64,000 bases of DNA from Stereum hirsutum FP-91666 SS1 (GCF_000264905.1 NW_006763133.1:1622329-1686328), one strand, 5' to 3'. Numbered from the stretch's first letter, positions 43,213 through 55,675 are shown. Numbers and translations: made by a program. The notes: generated by a model not told the origin, from the sequence alone.

Positions 43213-44576
43213 ATGACATCTCTCCCCAAGACATACAGAGCATGTAAGTGCCGTTAACATCTTGTACCCTTCTCTCTACCCGTCGCTTAGTACTGACCCG
43301 TTCGAACAGTGCAATGCCCAGGTCCCCACAAAGGCTACGAGATCGTAACTCTGCCCCTACGTGAACCCGGTCCTAATGAAATCCTCGTCCGCGTACATGC
43401 TTCCGGGTTGTGCTACTCCGACCACTTTATCGAGGAGGGTATGGCTCCCGGTGTGCAGTTTCCCCGTACACCTGGCCACGAAGTTGTTGGTCGTGTGGCC
43501 GCCATAGGATCCGCCATCAAAGAGAAAGATGGAGATGACGGGCGCTTCAAGATCGGAGCTCTAGTTGGCGCTGGGTGGAACGGAGGCTACTGCACTCGTT
43601 GTGAGTTCTGCAGGAAGGGTGAGTTCTGGACGTGCAAGGCTGGTGGTGTTACCGGGTTCACGTTCGACGGAGGCCACGCGGAATATATGTACGCTCCTGA
43701 GACGGGTTCGTGTTCCTTGATTGATTATAAATGTTGGTCACTCACTGATACTGTTATCTAGCTGTTCTGAGTCTTCCTGAAGAAGCCCTCGAGAAGTCGT
43801 CCTACGCCGAATTGGCCCCTCTATTTTGTGCCGGCACCACTGTCTTTGACGCCATCAGGACGACAAAGTGGACGCCGGGAGACTTGTGTATCGTTCAGGG
43901 TATTGGAGGCCTTGGCCACCTTGCTGTCCAGGTTCGCATATTCGAGCTATTGACCTTGATATTGACTTGATGCTGAATTTGTGCACTATATAGTTTGCCT
44001 CGAAGATGGGTCTCAAGGTTTGATTTTCATGATTCCGACCATCGCATAGACATTGACCTAGTATCTTTAGGTCATCGCTGTTTCCTCTGGATCTTCCAAG
44101 CGCGACTTCGCCTTGTCCATGGGCGCTGCCGAGTATGTCGATTCGAGCACCACAGACATAGTCGAATACGCCCAAGCCCGGGGCGGGGCGACAGTGATAA
44201 TCTGCACCGCACCTAAATCGGAACATATCAACAAAATTATTCCTGCCGCCGCGAAGAACGGCACCATCACTCTCGTGGCCGCTTCTTTCGACGCACCTAT
44301 CCAGGTGAACAACATGTTCTTCAACATGAACCGTGTCACACTCAGGGGATGGAGCTGTGGATGCGCTCCCGACATGGAGCAATGTGCCAAGTTCTCAACG
44401 GCCAGCGGTAAGTCTCTCAGTAAACAGTGGTACTCGTAGGAACACCCTAAATTAATGAATTTGCCGTAGGTGTCAAATCCGTCGTGCAGGAGTATTCGAT
44501 GGAGGAGTTCACCAGTGCGTACAAGGGCGTCCTCGAGAACAAAGCTCGGTTCCGTAATGTGTTGGTCTTCCCTTGA
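43213..44576 (+). CDS. Zinc-dependent alcohol dehydrogenase (MDR family)
   Basis: NAD(P)-linked oxidation of alcohols or reduction of aldehydes. Six exons (43213-43243, 43310-43705, 43762-43931, 43994-44017, 44071-44407, 44470-44576) give 354 aa. Catalytic zinc ligands are C45 and H67-E68 (PGHEVVG), with the third ligand in LFCAGTT. The structural zinc has four cysteines at C105, C108, C111 and C119. The nucleotide-binding segment reads GIGGLGHLAVQFASKMG. All zinc ligands are intact, so an active enzyme is likely. It resembles the fungal alcohol dehydrogenase (AdhP/Adh1-like) group rather than cinnamyl enzymes, but the substrate is not defined. Exon 4 is only 24 nt. It is tandem to the aldo/keto reductase, 0.8 kb apart. 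Confidence 0.95.
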
Positions 44577-44894
44577 GAGAGTTGTCCGTTATGTCCATGT
44601 ATATTTACCCCTGTATGAAAAGTTACGAGTAGAATGACATCGGTGTCTGGAATGAACGTAGACGAATTTAGACAAGGGCTAGACAACAAAGAAATGACGA
44701 ATAAGGCTTGGCCTCGCGAAAGACACGAAGTGTGGCGTCAGAACATGAGGTGGCGGGGAGTAGGCGTTCCGGAAAAGGAAGTGGGCGGCCAGTATACGCG
44801 GCGCGAGCTGCGTGCACTGGCAGTGCAACCCTCGCTCTTACTTCCGCATCTCCCTTTCTCTCCCCCTTTCTCTGTCCTTTTCTTCCTGCTAGAT
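44577..44894. other. Spacer before Vps1
   Basis: 318 bp between the alcohol dehydrogenase and the dynamin gene. The last 70 nt are strongly pyrimidine-rich, the usual leader of highly used fungal genes. No gene seen. Confidence 0.5.
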
Positions 44895-47658
44895 ATGAGT
44901 TCCGGTCTCGGCGCAGAAGTTGTATCCGTCGTCAACAAGCTTCAAGATGTCTTTGCCGCTGTCGGCTCGAGTGCAGCTCAGATAGACTTGCCCCAGATAT
45001 GTGTTCTGGGTAGTCAAAGTAGTGGAAAGAGTAGTGTGCTCGAGGTACGTGAAAGCTTCATCATTGCGGAGAGAATCGCGAGAATTAACATAGCTTCTAA
45101 TCCTGGTTAGAATATCGTTGGGAGAGACTTCTTGCCCAGAGGATCTGGTATCGTCACTCGACGGCCATTGGTGCGTACACAACCATGTATCCCTGCGTCG
45201 GAGCTCCATCTCAACCTCAATGCAGGTCCTCCAACTCATAAATCGCCCTGCATCTGCCCCCATGCCAAATGGAACCGCCGGTATGTGCACTTTCTCTTGT
45301 CTTATGCCTACCCGGCATCATATTAACGTTGACGCCACCCTCGTCCAGCCAAAGCCGCTTCCGCCGCCGAGAACGGCGACTCGCATGCTAACGAGAACGA
45401 ATGGGGCGAATTCCTTCACCTTCCCGGGGAGAAGTTCTACGACTTCAACAAGATTCGCGCTGAGATCGTTCGTGATACCGAGGCGAAGACTGGTCGCAAT
45501 GCAGGCATCTCCCCCGTGCCCATCAACCTCCGTATCTTCTCACCTACCGTCCTCACGCTCACACTCGTCGATCTCCCCGGCCTCACGAAAGTCCCTGTTG
45601 GGGACCAACCGAAAGATATTGAGAAGCAGATTCGTGACATGTTGTTCAAGTATATCTCGAAGCCGGCCTGTATCATTCTCGCAGTCACACCTGCCAACCA
45701 GGATTTGGCCAACTCAGATGGTTTGAAGATGGCGAGAGAGGTTGACCCGGAGGGTTTGAGGACTATCGGTGTCCTCACCAAAGTTGATTTGATGTACGCT
45801 CTCATTTTATTTTTATGTACCCTTTTACTTTTCACTAATATAATCTACCTGCAGGGACACCGGAACCGACGTCATCGATATTCTTGCTGGACGAGTCATC
45901 CCCCTGCGACTGGGATACGTCCCTGTTGTCAACCGTGGACAACGTGACATTGACTCCTCAAAATCCATCACTGCGGCTCTTGAGCATGAGCGTCAATTCT
46001 TCGAGAACCACCCGTCGTACAAGGGCAAGGCACAATACTGCGGTACACCCTTCCTTGCCCGCAAACTTAACATGGTACGGCTAATTTCCACTTTTCAAAG
46101 CAACCATAACCAATGTTTACATTGCCCCTTAGATCCTTATGCACCACATTCGCGCAACTCTTCCCGACATCAAGGCTCGCATCACCTCCCAACTGCAGAA
46201 ATACAGCCAAGAGCTGCAAACACTCGGTGGTCCTAGCGGCGAGGGTAACTCTTCGAGCGTTGTCTTGGGCGTCATCACCGAATTTACGAACGAGTTCCGG
46301 ACGGTCATCGACGGAAACACGAACGACCTATCGCTGAACGAGTTGAGCGGTGGTGCCCGTATCAGTTTCGTCTTCCACGAGTTGTTCAATAACGGGATTA
46401 AGAGCATCGATCCGTTCGACCAGGTGAAGGACGGGGATATCAGGACGCTCTTGTACAACTCTTCCGTACGTAATCCTCACCGTCTGGTCGTGGGCGACTG
46501 ACTTACAGTTGTGACTGTCATGCCCAGGGATCAACACCAGCTCTCTTTGTTGGGACGACCGCGTTCGAAGTGATCGTCAAGGGACAGATCAAGCGTCTAG
46601 AGGACCCATCTTTGAAGTGTTGTCAACTCGTGTATGACGAGCTTATTCGAATTCTTGGTCAACTTCTCCAGAAGATCGTACGTCTTTCTGCACTTCTCGT
46701 AATGTGCTGTCTGACCATAATCTCATACCTCTGGCCGGATTTTAGCAAGCGTTCAGGCGATACCCCGCTCTGCGCGAGCGGTTCAACAGCGTCGTTGTCA
46801 ACTTCTTCAAGACATCCATGCAGCCGACGACGAAGCTCGTTACGGATCTAGTCTCTATGCAGGCGTGCTACGTCAACACCACACATCCCGACTTCCTTAA
46901 CGGCCACAAGGTTCGTGTCTCTCCATTGTCCCATCGTAACTATACTCACCAGAAATATTTTACTGGCATGATAGGCCATGTCCATTGTGACCGACAGACT
47001 GAATGCCAACAAGCCTCCGCCCCAAGCCGCAGACCCGAAGTCGGGCAAACTTGCGCCTGGTCAGATCAACAATAACAAGGATCTGGACGTTGATGCGAGG
47101 AAGGAAGAACCGAGCTTCTTTGGCAGCTTCTTCGCGTCGGGCAAGGGGACTGTGAAGAAGAAGGGCCCCCAGCCGATGGAGGCACCGCCGTCCATCATTC
47201 GTCCGCAGTCTGCTTTGAACGAGAGAGAGACGATCGAGACGGAGGTCATCAGTGCGTATTTGCGAATCATACACTACTCCCTTCTTGTATTCTATGTTTT
47301 TGGACGGCTTGAGTGCTGATCGTCCTTCGTTGTACACAGAACTCCTCATCCACTCCTACTTTAATATCGTCAAGCGCGAGATGATCGACATGGTGCCCAA
47401 GGCGATCACGCTCACGCTCGTGAACCACTCGAAGGAAGACCTCCAGAAAGAGCTTCTCCAGGAGCTGTACAAGCCCGATGTCCTTGACGAGTTGTTGAAG
47501 GAGAGCGAGTTCGTGGTCAACAGGAGAAAGGAGGTCGTCGGTATGGTGCAGGCACTTAATAAGGCTGAGGAGTATGTCCTTCATTCTCATCCTCCTCTTC
47601 ATGCGACACGGCGAACTAACCATGTGTGCCTTGCTATAGGATCGTGGCGGGGGTGTAA
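44895..47658 (+). CDS. vps1: Dynamin-like GTPase Vps1
   Basis: Large GTPase that pinches membranes in vacuolar sorting, endocytosis and peroxisome division. Eleven exons (44895-45044, 45111-45170, 45226-45280, 45349-45793, 45855-46074, 46133-46465, 46528-46677, 46746-46910, 46975-47251, 47340-47571, 47640-47658) give 701 aa, close to yeast Vps1. GTPase motifs: P-loop GSQSSGKSS (39-47), [25 protein letters not shown] and TKVDLMD. The stalk region ([31 protein letters not shown]) follows, then a variable insert (about 545-610), and the GTPase effector domain ([20 protein letters not shown]). There is no PH or proline-rich domain, as expected for the Vps1 class. The last exon carries only the final five residues, IVAGV. 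Confidence 0.97.
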
Positions 47659-48164
47659 GTATGACTTTGATTCTTCGAATGATGAGAACTTGAGGCGGAG
47701 GTTGTGGCGGCTTGTAGGCCGCTCGGACGGATGGAATGATCGGTCGGTCGCTGCACGACATACATGGCTTTGGTTATACTACATACATGTTGTCCTTGTT
47801 GTTGTTTCCTCTTCATCTGATTTTTTTTTCGTGTGGACTTCTGACTCTCCCTTGTTATATGTTCCATGTTTCCCTATCTTTCTTGATGCGCGTTTCTGAA
47901 ATATCGTATAATACCCTATGGCTGGTATTTGTGTGGCAGAGAGAGACTTTGAATTGGGGGGTTACAACTATTGTTACTCGTCTGGCTTTCCCGACATCGC
48001 CGCTTATTGTAAAATCAACACAACACAAGGTAATAGGTATGGCACCGAAACACAGGATCGCCTCCTATCCGAACAACAAAAAAGACTGCCAATCATGCAA
48101 GAAAGAGAAAAAGAACCAAGGACCGTTCGACGCTGGATCAAATGGAAAGATGTAAGAGAATAAA
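47659..48164. other. Convergent spacer
   Basis: About 500 bp between the 3' ends of Vps1 and NTF2. The T-rich first half is probably the Vps1 3' UTR. No supported gene. Confidence 0.4.
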
Positions 48165-48941
48165 TCAACCGTAGTTGAGTCGGAAGATGTCGTTAAGGCT
48201 GCATCGGAGGATACAAATTGATGGTGACGGTGTGCAGGCGGTTGGATAGTATCGCAAGATCGATGTCAGTGAGGCTGTACAGGGGTAAATCCGCATTGAG
48301 CACGTACACATAGTAGCTTCCGCCCTCTGGGATCAACTGGAAGACCTGGCTGAACTGGAGAGGATTCGGAGAGTCGTCGATCTACGGAGATGACATTCGC
48401 CGCAGAGTATGTTCAGCCCATAGACCAGATTTCAGGGAACGAAGACGCGACGATCGGGGTGAGATGAGCATGTTCGAGTCAGACGAAGGTGGCGAGCGGG
48501 ACGTACGACGAGCAAGCCGGTCACGCTGACGATGAGGCTGGCCACGGTTGGCGAAGACGGTTGGGCATCCATCGTAGTGACTTTGTGCTGTACGCGCTCG
48601 AAGGGGAGGTTCTGGCACGCCAGATCGCGTTCGAGGACGTGGATATACGGATGTGGCGCTCGAGTGAGAATATTGCGAGGAAGTCATGGAGTTTGGATAA
48701 AACATACGGTGAGCTTCTCGGTGATGGGAGCAGCGCCCTGAATGGCTGTACCCTCAAAGGAGAGCATAGAGACATCGCGCTACGAATTGTAAAAGAATCC
48801 GGTCGAAATGAGCATGTTGAGCAGTACGAAGGATGGACAGGGGAGACGGACGTAAAGCGACTGAAGACTGGCACGGTTAGTGTCGAAAGTGGTGTAGTAA
48901 AAATCGGTGAATTGCTTCGCGATCGCAGTTGCGTCTGCCAT
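48165..48941 (-). CDS. ntf2: Nuclear transport factor 2 (NTF2)
   Basis: Homodimeric carrier that brings Ran-GDP back into the nucleus. Five exons (48941-48852, 48779-48708, 48611-48507, 48381-48308, 48198-48165) give 124 aa, the exact family size. The protein starts MADATAIAKQFTDFYYTTFD and continues LQSLYRDVSMLSFEGTAIQG, PITEKLTNLPFERVQHKVTT, DAQPS and VSVTGLLVIDD. It ends FSQVFQLIPEGGSYYVLNDI then FRLNYG. These are the standard beta strands and the hydrophobic pocket that binds FxFG nucleoporins and Ran. The last exon is 34 nt and was found from the conserved end. Confidence 0.97.
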
Positions 48942-49222
48942 GGTGAGCTAGGGCGAGAGGATGGGGAAGACGCGACGAGGACGGTGGGCAGGGCAGAGGG
49001 ACAGCACCAGGACCGCGCCTTGTTTTCTTTCCCTACTCTCGGTCACGTGCGCATGCACAATTGTTAGAGATCTTCCGGAAGGAGACCGAGAAGCTTGATC
49101 TGCGCATGGCCAAATATTACATAGGCTGTGAACGTATTATCGGCACGAATGAGAGTAATTTGTGTGAAATGTTGAGATAATTACCTGGCATTTCCGAGAG
49201 TCGATGAAGCTCGGTGGCGGCC

Positions 49223-49254
49223 GAGTCGACGTCAAATATTTGAAACGTCGACTC
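49223..49254. repeat. 32-bp nested palindrome in a divergent promoter
   Basis: Outer 10-bp arms GAGTCGACGT (49223-49232) and ACGTCGACTC (49245-49254) are perfect reverse complements. Between them lies another perfect 10-bp palindrome, CAAATATTTG (49233-49242), and two extra A. The site sits between the start codons of NTF2 (48941) and the unknown gene at 49323, about 70 bp before the latter. It could be a dimeric transcription-factor site. Confidence 0.75.
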
Positions 49255-49322
49255 TCCGCGCCACAACGAGGCCAAACGCTACGAGCTCGAATATCTTGAC
49301 CTCTTTGCTCGGCGGAGACGAG

Positions 49323-51231
49323 ATGCAGGCTCAGGCAGCTTCCCCTAGAATCGAATCGCAGCCAGGGCCGTCGGCTACGAACACGGCCCCGACAAACCAG
49401 CGCCCAACGATGAGGAGAAAGAGCTCGGCCCAGAATCTGTTGGCTTCTTTCAAGCCTAACAGCAGCAACAGCAACGCGAACAACAGTTCTCCCTCTTCCG
49501 CCGTTCCGACTCCTTCCCCTTCACCAATACCCATCCCCGTACCTCCCCAGCCGTCTTCGGCCGCACCCATGCAGATGTCTCTCGGTGGACCGGGCCCAGC
49601 ATCCTCATCTGTTACCTCTTCCTTCTCGTTCGCGTCGACACCAACGGCCTACACACCCATACAGAAAGAATGGGATAACCAAAGCATGCATTCCGACGGT
49701 GCTAGCCAGCCACCACAAACTGCCAGCAATTCCGCGTTTTCGCAAGGTGCCACTGTCGAGTACTTGAGGGATCTTGTCCAGAAGAGGATCATCACCTTAA
49801 CTTACATGCGGAATGTCCATGACGGGTGCGTTACTTGTGCTTTGCATTCCGGTCAAAGCGGAATTCTTACATGTGTACTCAGACGAAGTCATTGGTTTCA
49901 CACAATCATGATGTCGCGGCCAGAGCTCGACAGAGTGTTCAGCAACGCTGCCATGAAGAAGAGGTGAGCAGCATTACACCTCTCTCATATTCGCCCCTAT
50001 ATCCGGAGATCCATATATATGGAAAGTAGCCACGTGCTACGTGAACATTTTGCCCTCGAATGTGGCCCACTCGATGAAAACCTTTCTTTCGGGGTTATTT
50101 ACACGTACAACCTTCTGGTTGGTCATCCGAACTACTGCTAACTTATGGGTTTGTGGGAACAACAGAACTTCACGCTTCGCGATCCTCGCTATGTCTCTCG
50201 CCACCCTGTTCGACGTACATCAACCCCAGGATCTCATGCGTGGTCTATTGAACACCCTGACCGAATACGAGCAATCAAAAGAGGACAAGTACAACGACCC
50301 ACGTCCAGCTAAGATGGTGATACAAAATAAGCCTCTCCACTTCAAGTCAAAAACTGATTTCCAGTCCACTTTTCTAGCGAATATTTAGACGTCGAAAAGG
50401 AGCACCAGGAATGTCAGACTTTTCATTAGGAATGCCCATCCCCGACACATCAGAAACATCCTACCTCATGACACCACACATTGTACGTTCTACAACCCAA
50501 GAAACTACTTTCTTTTATACTTAAACCTCACCGCCTCCAATCGAATCTAGCCTTTCCCCCTAGACTACCACCAAACCCTCCTCTCCCTCCTCGACGTCCT
50601 CTCCGAAGTTTACTCCAAGCTCTCTAAATTCCTCGGCCCATCTCCTTTCCCACACGCAACCCAACATATGCTCGGCCCCCTAGGCCTCCTCTCTCCCCAT
50701 CCCGGTGTCTCGTATCTCTTCTCAGGCGCAGATGCCGCACCAGTAGGCGATGGTGACGGGTTATGGGGGATCGCGCATGGGGGCATAGGGCCAGGACCGG
50801 GCGTGGCTGCCGCTGCTGCACCTGGTGCTGGTGGAGCGGGAGCAGGAGGCGCTCCTGGGGCTAGTGGGTTTCATGGAGGGTTTGGTGGTCAGAGTAATGG
50901 TGGAGGTGTAGGGATGGGAGGTGGAGGGCCGTTGGCGAGTCCACCGCCGAGTTGGACGCCAGCGCTGGGAGAGATGGTGTTGAAAGTGGATACGAAGTTC
51001 AAAGTACGTCGGACTGTGTCTCTCTTCTTGTCTTTCCATTCGCTCGCTCTGAGGATGATGAGCTGATCTTCGGGGATGTATCAGAAAATCATCTCGACGC
51101 TATTGAAGGACTTGGATGCATTTGCGAGGAACGAGATCAAGGACGAGCTCGCATCGCTGGATCCGCTGCTGAGGAATGTGGCAGTGGCGGACGAGAGCCG
51201 GGCGACGTATGATTTCGAAGGAACTATCTGA
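49323..51231 (+). CDS. Uncharacterised protein with Gly-rich insert
   Basis: Six exons (49323-49825, 49883-49963, 50166-50288, 50389-50482, 50551-51003, 51085-51231) give 466 aa. I cannot assign a family. Residues 1-130 are Ser/Pro/Asn-rich and disordered. An ordered, probably conserved region follows: VEYLRDLVQKRIITLTYMRN, HDGRSHWFHTIMMSRPELDR, AAMKKR and FAILAMSLATLFDVHQPQDL. After GMSDFSLGMPIPDTSETSYL comes FPLDYHQTLLSLLDVLSEVY. A Gly/Ala-rich insert (about 336-400, e.g. GAGGAGAGGAPG) separates this from the final helix, KIISTLLKDLDAFARNEIKD. The third intron has two possible donors (50289 or 50335) that both keep frame; I used the first. The start is the first ATG. A histidine- and tryptophan-bearing core suggests a real fold, not a spurious ORF. 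Confidence 0.75.
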
Positions 51232-52863
51232 TTCTCAACTTATCCTATCCTCTTTCATCCCTTCCTTGGAAGAACCTTTATCTAGCTCATATGAGCGCGG
51301 ACTATGCTCCACGCCAGATGTATGGACATCGTTGCCCCGCCAGCTCCTTTTCTTTTCGCGAAGCTTGCCTTCTCTTTCTTTTTCTTTCGTTATTTGCTCT
51401 GGATACCCTTTTATGCGTCTCTGTGCTCCCTTGTTCGATGTCTTGTGTCCGGCTTGTAACTCTTAGACTCTTTGTAACAATTCAGAATCAGTATGAGTAG
51501 TACAATAGTTGACGGCTAATTCCGCCTTCCCCTCTGTATCCGTTGTGTCTCGAGTGCTCCATACATCCAGGACTGCACGATCTGGCATCTCTCAGCCAGA
51601 GAGTATGTGCATCCAAATTGTTACAGCCAGCCCATACTCACTGTCGTCATTCACCCATTATCGTAGTACCTCTGCGATGTATTAAAAGAGGGAGGCGGCA
51701 GATACTCATGTATCAAGAGATAATTATCTTCCGCTCATGGCGGCGGCACCAAGATAGATCCCCTCTAACAAACACAGAAGTCAGTTGTTCTCGTTGGTAG
51801 TGGGACTGAGGACGTAGTGCTACGGAGATTGCTTTGGTGCAGTCCACTGCCCTTTGTAGAGAAGGTTCAGCCGAGGACGATGAGTTCGGAGATTGCAGTG
51901 GCTGAGCGCTGGTGGCAGACTAGGGCCCGTCTACCCACCGATCACGGCTAGCAAGTTCCTCAGATCCCTTGCTAGTGGGAGTGTGGGAAGACGGGGCGTA
52001 GTACTACCGCAGTGTCAATGCGAATTATCCGTCGGAGAACTGTGCGGCGCAATACGGATCTGAGTTTGACTCGTGCATGTCCCCGGCCGGCGTCCAAAGC
52101 GCAAGATGAACGTCATGAGCTCAGAGTTGAAGACGAGCCTTGGGTAACCTCAAATGACATTTCCACTCGAATATTCGATATGCAGAGCATCCTCATCGGT
52201 GAGATTGGGTCAGAGCACTGGCAAGGTCGCCACAGCGGTGGAACCGGAAGCAAAAGGTACCCGATTACATAAGCTCCCGCCTGCTCGGTTTGGTTTCCTT
52301 TGACTCCGGCTTTCTTCTCAACGCTACCACGACTTGGTTTTGTCTTTACTTGAAGCTCTGCAGGGGCCGGCGGCCGACTGCGACTATGACGGTCCTAAAG
52401 GCTTGCTTGCCTAAGTATTGTCTGCGGCTCGCTTGGGAAAGGATCTGATGTGTAGAGCTCGACACCGCGTTAGGTCCAGGCTACTACTATCGTGAAAACG
52501 TGTAAACTATAGCCCATGGGGCTGCCTGACCTCGGAGATCAACCTCTATGTACTACTCATCACGGCAACGACTGTTTCCAAGAGATATTTGCTGTCTCAA
52601 ATGCGAGAGTTTACCTCAGGAAATTAGCGCCTGTAGTTGCGTGCTCCCGATGTTGCAGCATGATGACTCGATTACTAGGCTGTCTGCGGTGTTCATTGCA
52701 CTCCACCAAAGGAACAGTACACTATTGGCCGTCAAGGACATATATTTTTCCACTATGATCTTGGGCTTTTATTTAAAGAGGAGAGCTGGAAGGTCTTATT
52801 TTCCTGCACCGTACCTTCTTCAACCTCGCCACCCATCAATCTACTGTCCACTCTTCATCTCCG
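51232..52863. other. 1.6-kb spacer, no gene seen
   Basis: 51232-51500 is T-rich 3' UTR-like sequence. The rest contains small ORFs with no splice or family support. Confidence 0.4.
52770..52777 (+). promoter_or_regulatory. TATA-like box of the monooxygenase gene
   Basis: TATTTAAA lies 87 nt before the ATG at 52864. Confidence 0.45.
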
Positions 52864-55231
52864 ATGGCTGCCGTTCAGAACTTCGAAGGTTATACTGAGC
52901 CAGAGCTCCTCCACCGGTACGCCTCCTCTCGCGTTATCACGGCCGCCTTCTACTGACAGTTCGAAATATTTTCCAAGACCTGGTACTTCTCTCCCTAACA
53001 AACTAGGCGTGATGTCCCAGCTCACCTGGCCCAATATCTTGAATGGGACCAACTGCGAGAAGCCCGCCGTCCCTAACTACAAACCTCCATCCAAGGTCGA
53101 CGTCATCATCATCGGGGGTAAGCCTCTCACCATTTCTAGCCTGATGTATGGTCTGTGAACTGACTTGAGCATATACAGCTGGTCCCGTCGGTCTCACCAC
53201 GGCTGCCTGCCTTCTCCGTCAGGGTATTACGGTCCGTATCCTCGACAGGTCTCCTCATCCTCTCCCAGTTGGCCGTGCAGATGGTCTTCAAGCTCGTTCC
53301 ATGGAGGTTTTCGACCTTCTTGGTCTTGGTGAAGAAGTCTATCACGTCGGTATCCGTGTCGAGCACACGACCGTCTACAAGGACGGAAAGCAGCATATCT
53401 TCGCCGAGTCTCACCAGGCTCCCGGTAACGAGGCCCATTATACTGGTCTTCACGCTTGCACGCAAACTGAGGTCGAGCACCTCCTCATTCGGTATTTGCT
53501 GCATTGCCCTTCAGACCGACCCTTGGCACTCATACTTTGATTTGACACAGTGATCTCATCCGCCACGACGTTCTCGTCGAGAGGCCATGTACCGCCACGT
53601 CTTATACGTTTGACGAAGAAGCCGACGCTTCGGTCACGCACCCCATCACGGTCAACATCACCAACGAGGCCACTGGTGTCGAGGAGGTCGTCACTGCGAG
53701 GTTCATGGTCGGCAGCGACGGTGCGCACAGTATGATCCGCAAGTCACTCCCCATCGAGTTCCCCGGCGTGAAGACCGACCTGCACTGGGGTATCGTTGAC
53801 GCCGTCGTCAACTCTGACTTCCCTCACCGCTGGACTTTCGGGTACGTGTTTCTGCCAATTTTTGTGTTATGCACCTGAGACTGATATCTGGACCACAGCA
53901 CCGTCCTCAACTCTGAGCTCGGCGGATGTCTTATCATCCCTCGTGAACGTAACATAGTCCGTCTCTACGTTCAGCTCCGTGCTGAGCCTGGAAAGGCCTT
54001 TGACCATTCCAAAGTAAGTTGTGTCTGTTCGATGAGGTTGCCATGATCTGATATCTTTGCTTTCTCTCAGTGGGGTCCCGAGGAGATCTTGGTCATCCTT
54101 AACAAGGTCTTCGCGCCGTACTCCTTAAGCTACGCTGAACCCGTTGACTGGTACACAATTTTGACCAGTAAGTACCCTTCGCGATACTATCTTCTGAACT
54201 GGTGCTTATTATTGCGTAGTCAATGAGCGTGTCGCCAGCTCTTTCACCTACAAAGACCGTATCTTCCTGGCCGGTGACTCATGGTATATCCACGTTACAT
54301 TGTGTACTTCGGCACCCATGGCTAACACAGAGTCTTCTCCAGTCACGTCCACAGTGCGAAGGGCGCCTTCGGTATGAACACCGGTGTCATGGACGCACAC
54401 AACCTCGCATGGAAGCTCGCTATGCTCTGCCGTGGTATCGCAAAGCCAAGCCTTCTCGCTTCATATGATGTCGAGAGGAGGGAGAACGCTCTCCGCGCCG
54501 TCGCCACCTCCGCTCGTTACCTTCGCTTTGTCGGCAACTGTACCTTCCAGGCCATCGACGGCTCCGGCGAGACCGACAAGGAGGCCGAAGAGCTCGATGT
54601 TCCTCCTGGCGAGGACAAGGACGTCTTCTTTTTCAAAAAGTTCGTCGGCCAGGTGGGGCAGTTCCTCATCGGCATGGACGTCGACTATGCGTCGAACGCG
54701 CTCAACAAGCTCTCTTCCGCCGTCTCGAGGGCTCGTGCCGGTTATCGTGCTTCCAACCCGAGAGTCGCCCTCAGCCGCAATCACTCCGGCCGTCTATATC
54801 ACTCTTTCGGCCATCTAGGCCAGTTCACCCTCCTCGTCTTCGCCAGCAACATGGGGGGCGCGATCAACGCCAAACTTCACGCCCTCGACAACTACCTCGC
54901 TAGCCGCAGCTCGTTCTACCACGCCTACGGTGGCGCCGATACTTTCAAGATCGTCGTTGTCGTTCGCGCTACGCCTTCACAGGCCGACCACCGCGTCAAG
55001 ACGTTCCCATTCCTGTCGAAGGCCGGTCACACCGTCTACGACGATCAGCTTCCGTTAAGCCATTTCGGTGGCGACGCTCACGCTTTGTATGGTGTCTCGC
55101 ACGAGGAAGGTGCCATTGTCGTTGTACGTCCGGACAGCTGGATTGGAACTGCCTCTACTATCTCCGATGCTCGTTCTCTCGAATCCTACTTTGATGGCTT
55201 CCTGTTCAAGTCAACCCAGGGTACTGTTTAG
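52864..55231 (+). CDS. Phenol 2-monooxygenase-type FAD hydroxylase
   Basis: Flavoprotein that hydroxylates phenolic rings with NADPH and oxygen. Eight exons (52864-52916, 52960-53117, 53179-53491, 53551-53841, 53899-54013, 54071-54167, 54220-54283, 54343-55231) give 659 aa, the normal size. FAD motifs: IIIGAGPVGLTTAACLLRQG (GxGxxG at 70-75), later MVGSDGAHSMIRK, the DG loop, and FLAGDSCHVHSAKGAFGMNT, the GD ribityl-binding motif. The C-terminal 200 residues form the thioredoxin-like domain of phenol hydroxylases (NHSGRLYHSFGHLGQFTLLV, SWIGTASTISDA). Intron 1 is only 43 nt, and its use is required to keep the frame. A catabolic role in degrading lignin-derived or other aromatics fits the family. 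The substrate is not known. Confidence 0.95.
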
Positions 55232-55675
55232 GCTTATCAAAATTCTCTGCGACTGTAGACTATCTTATACATCACTTCTCTTCTTAGCCTCTATGTTTTA
55301 ATTCGTTTTGTTTCTTTCAATTGTCTTGTAGCACATACTCTTACTAGTAACCCAATAGATGACAACTTAGCTAGATCAAAATATGCCATGATAGTTCCAG
55401 AGAAGATCAGTTTCGTTTCAAGACTGCCTTACAACTTCGCTGCTGCTTACTGCTCTGAGTTCTAATTCCGTCGCCACACACGCGCTGACTTCGAATCGGA
55501 GTTGATCCCAACCTTCCGTCCTATTTGTATTTGTCTGAGTCTTTATTCCATCTCCCATCGTTCTGCTCCAGATATTCCCGGGTCCCAGACTACTAGTGCA
55601 GGAGAAACCCACATATTGTCGTCTTAGCGCTTGGGATCAGTTGCAATCCGAATCTCATACTCAGATCGGAGAAGT
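55232..55675. other. Spacer between two oxygenase genes
   Basis: 440 bp holding the 3' UTR of the monooxygenase and the promoter of the dioxygenase gene. No gene seen. Confidence 0.4.

Noticed and set aside
44577..51231. Biosynthetic gene cluster around the redox genes
   Set aside because: Flanking genes are housekeeping (Vps1, NTF2), and there is no synthase, terpene cyclase, transporter or pathway regulator in the window.
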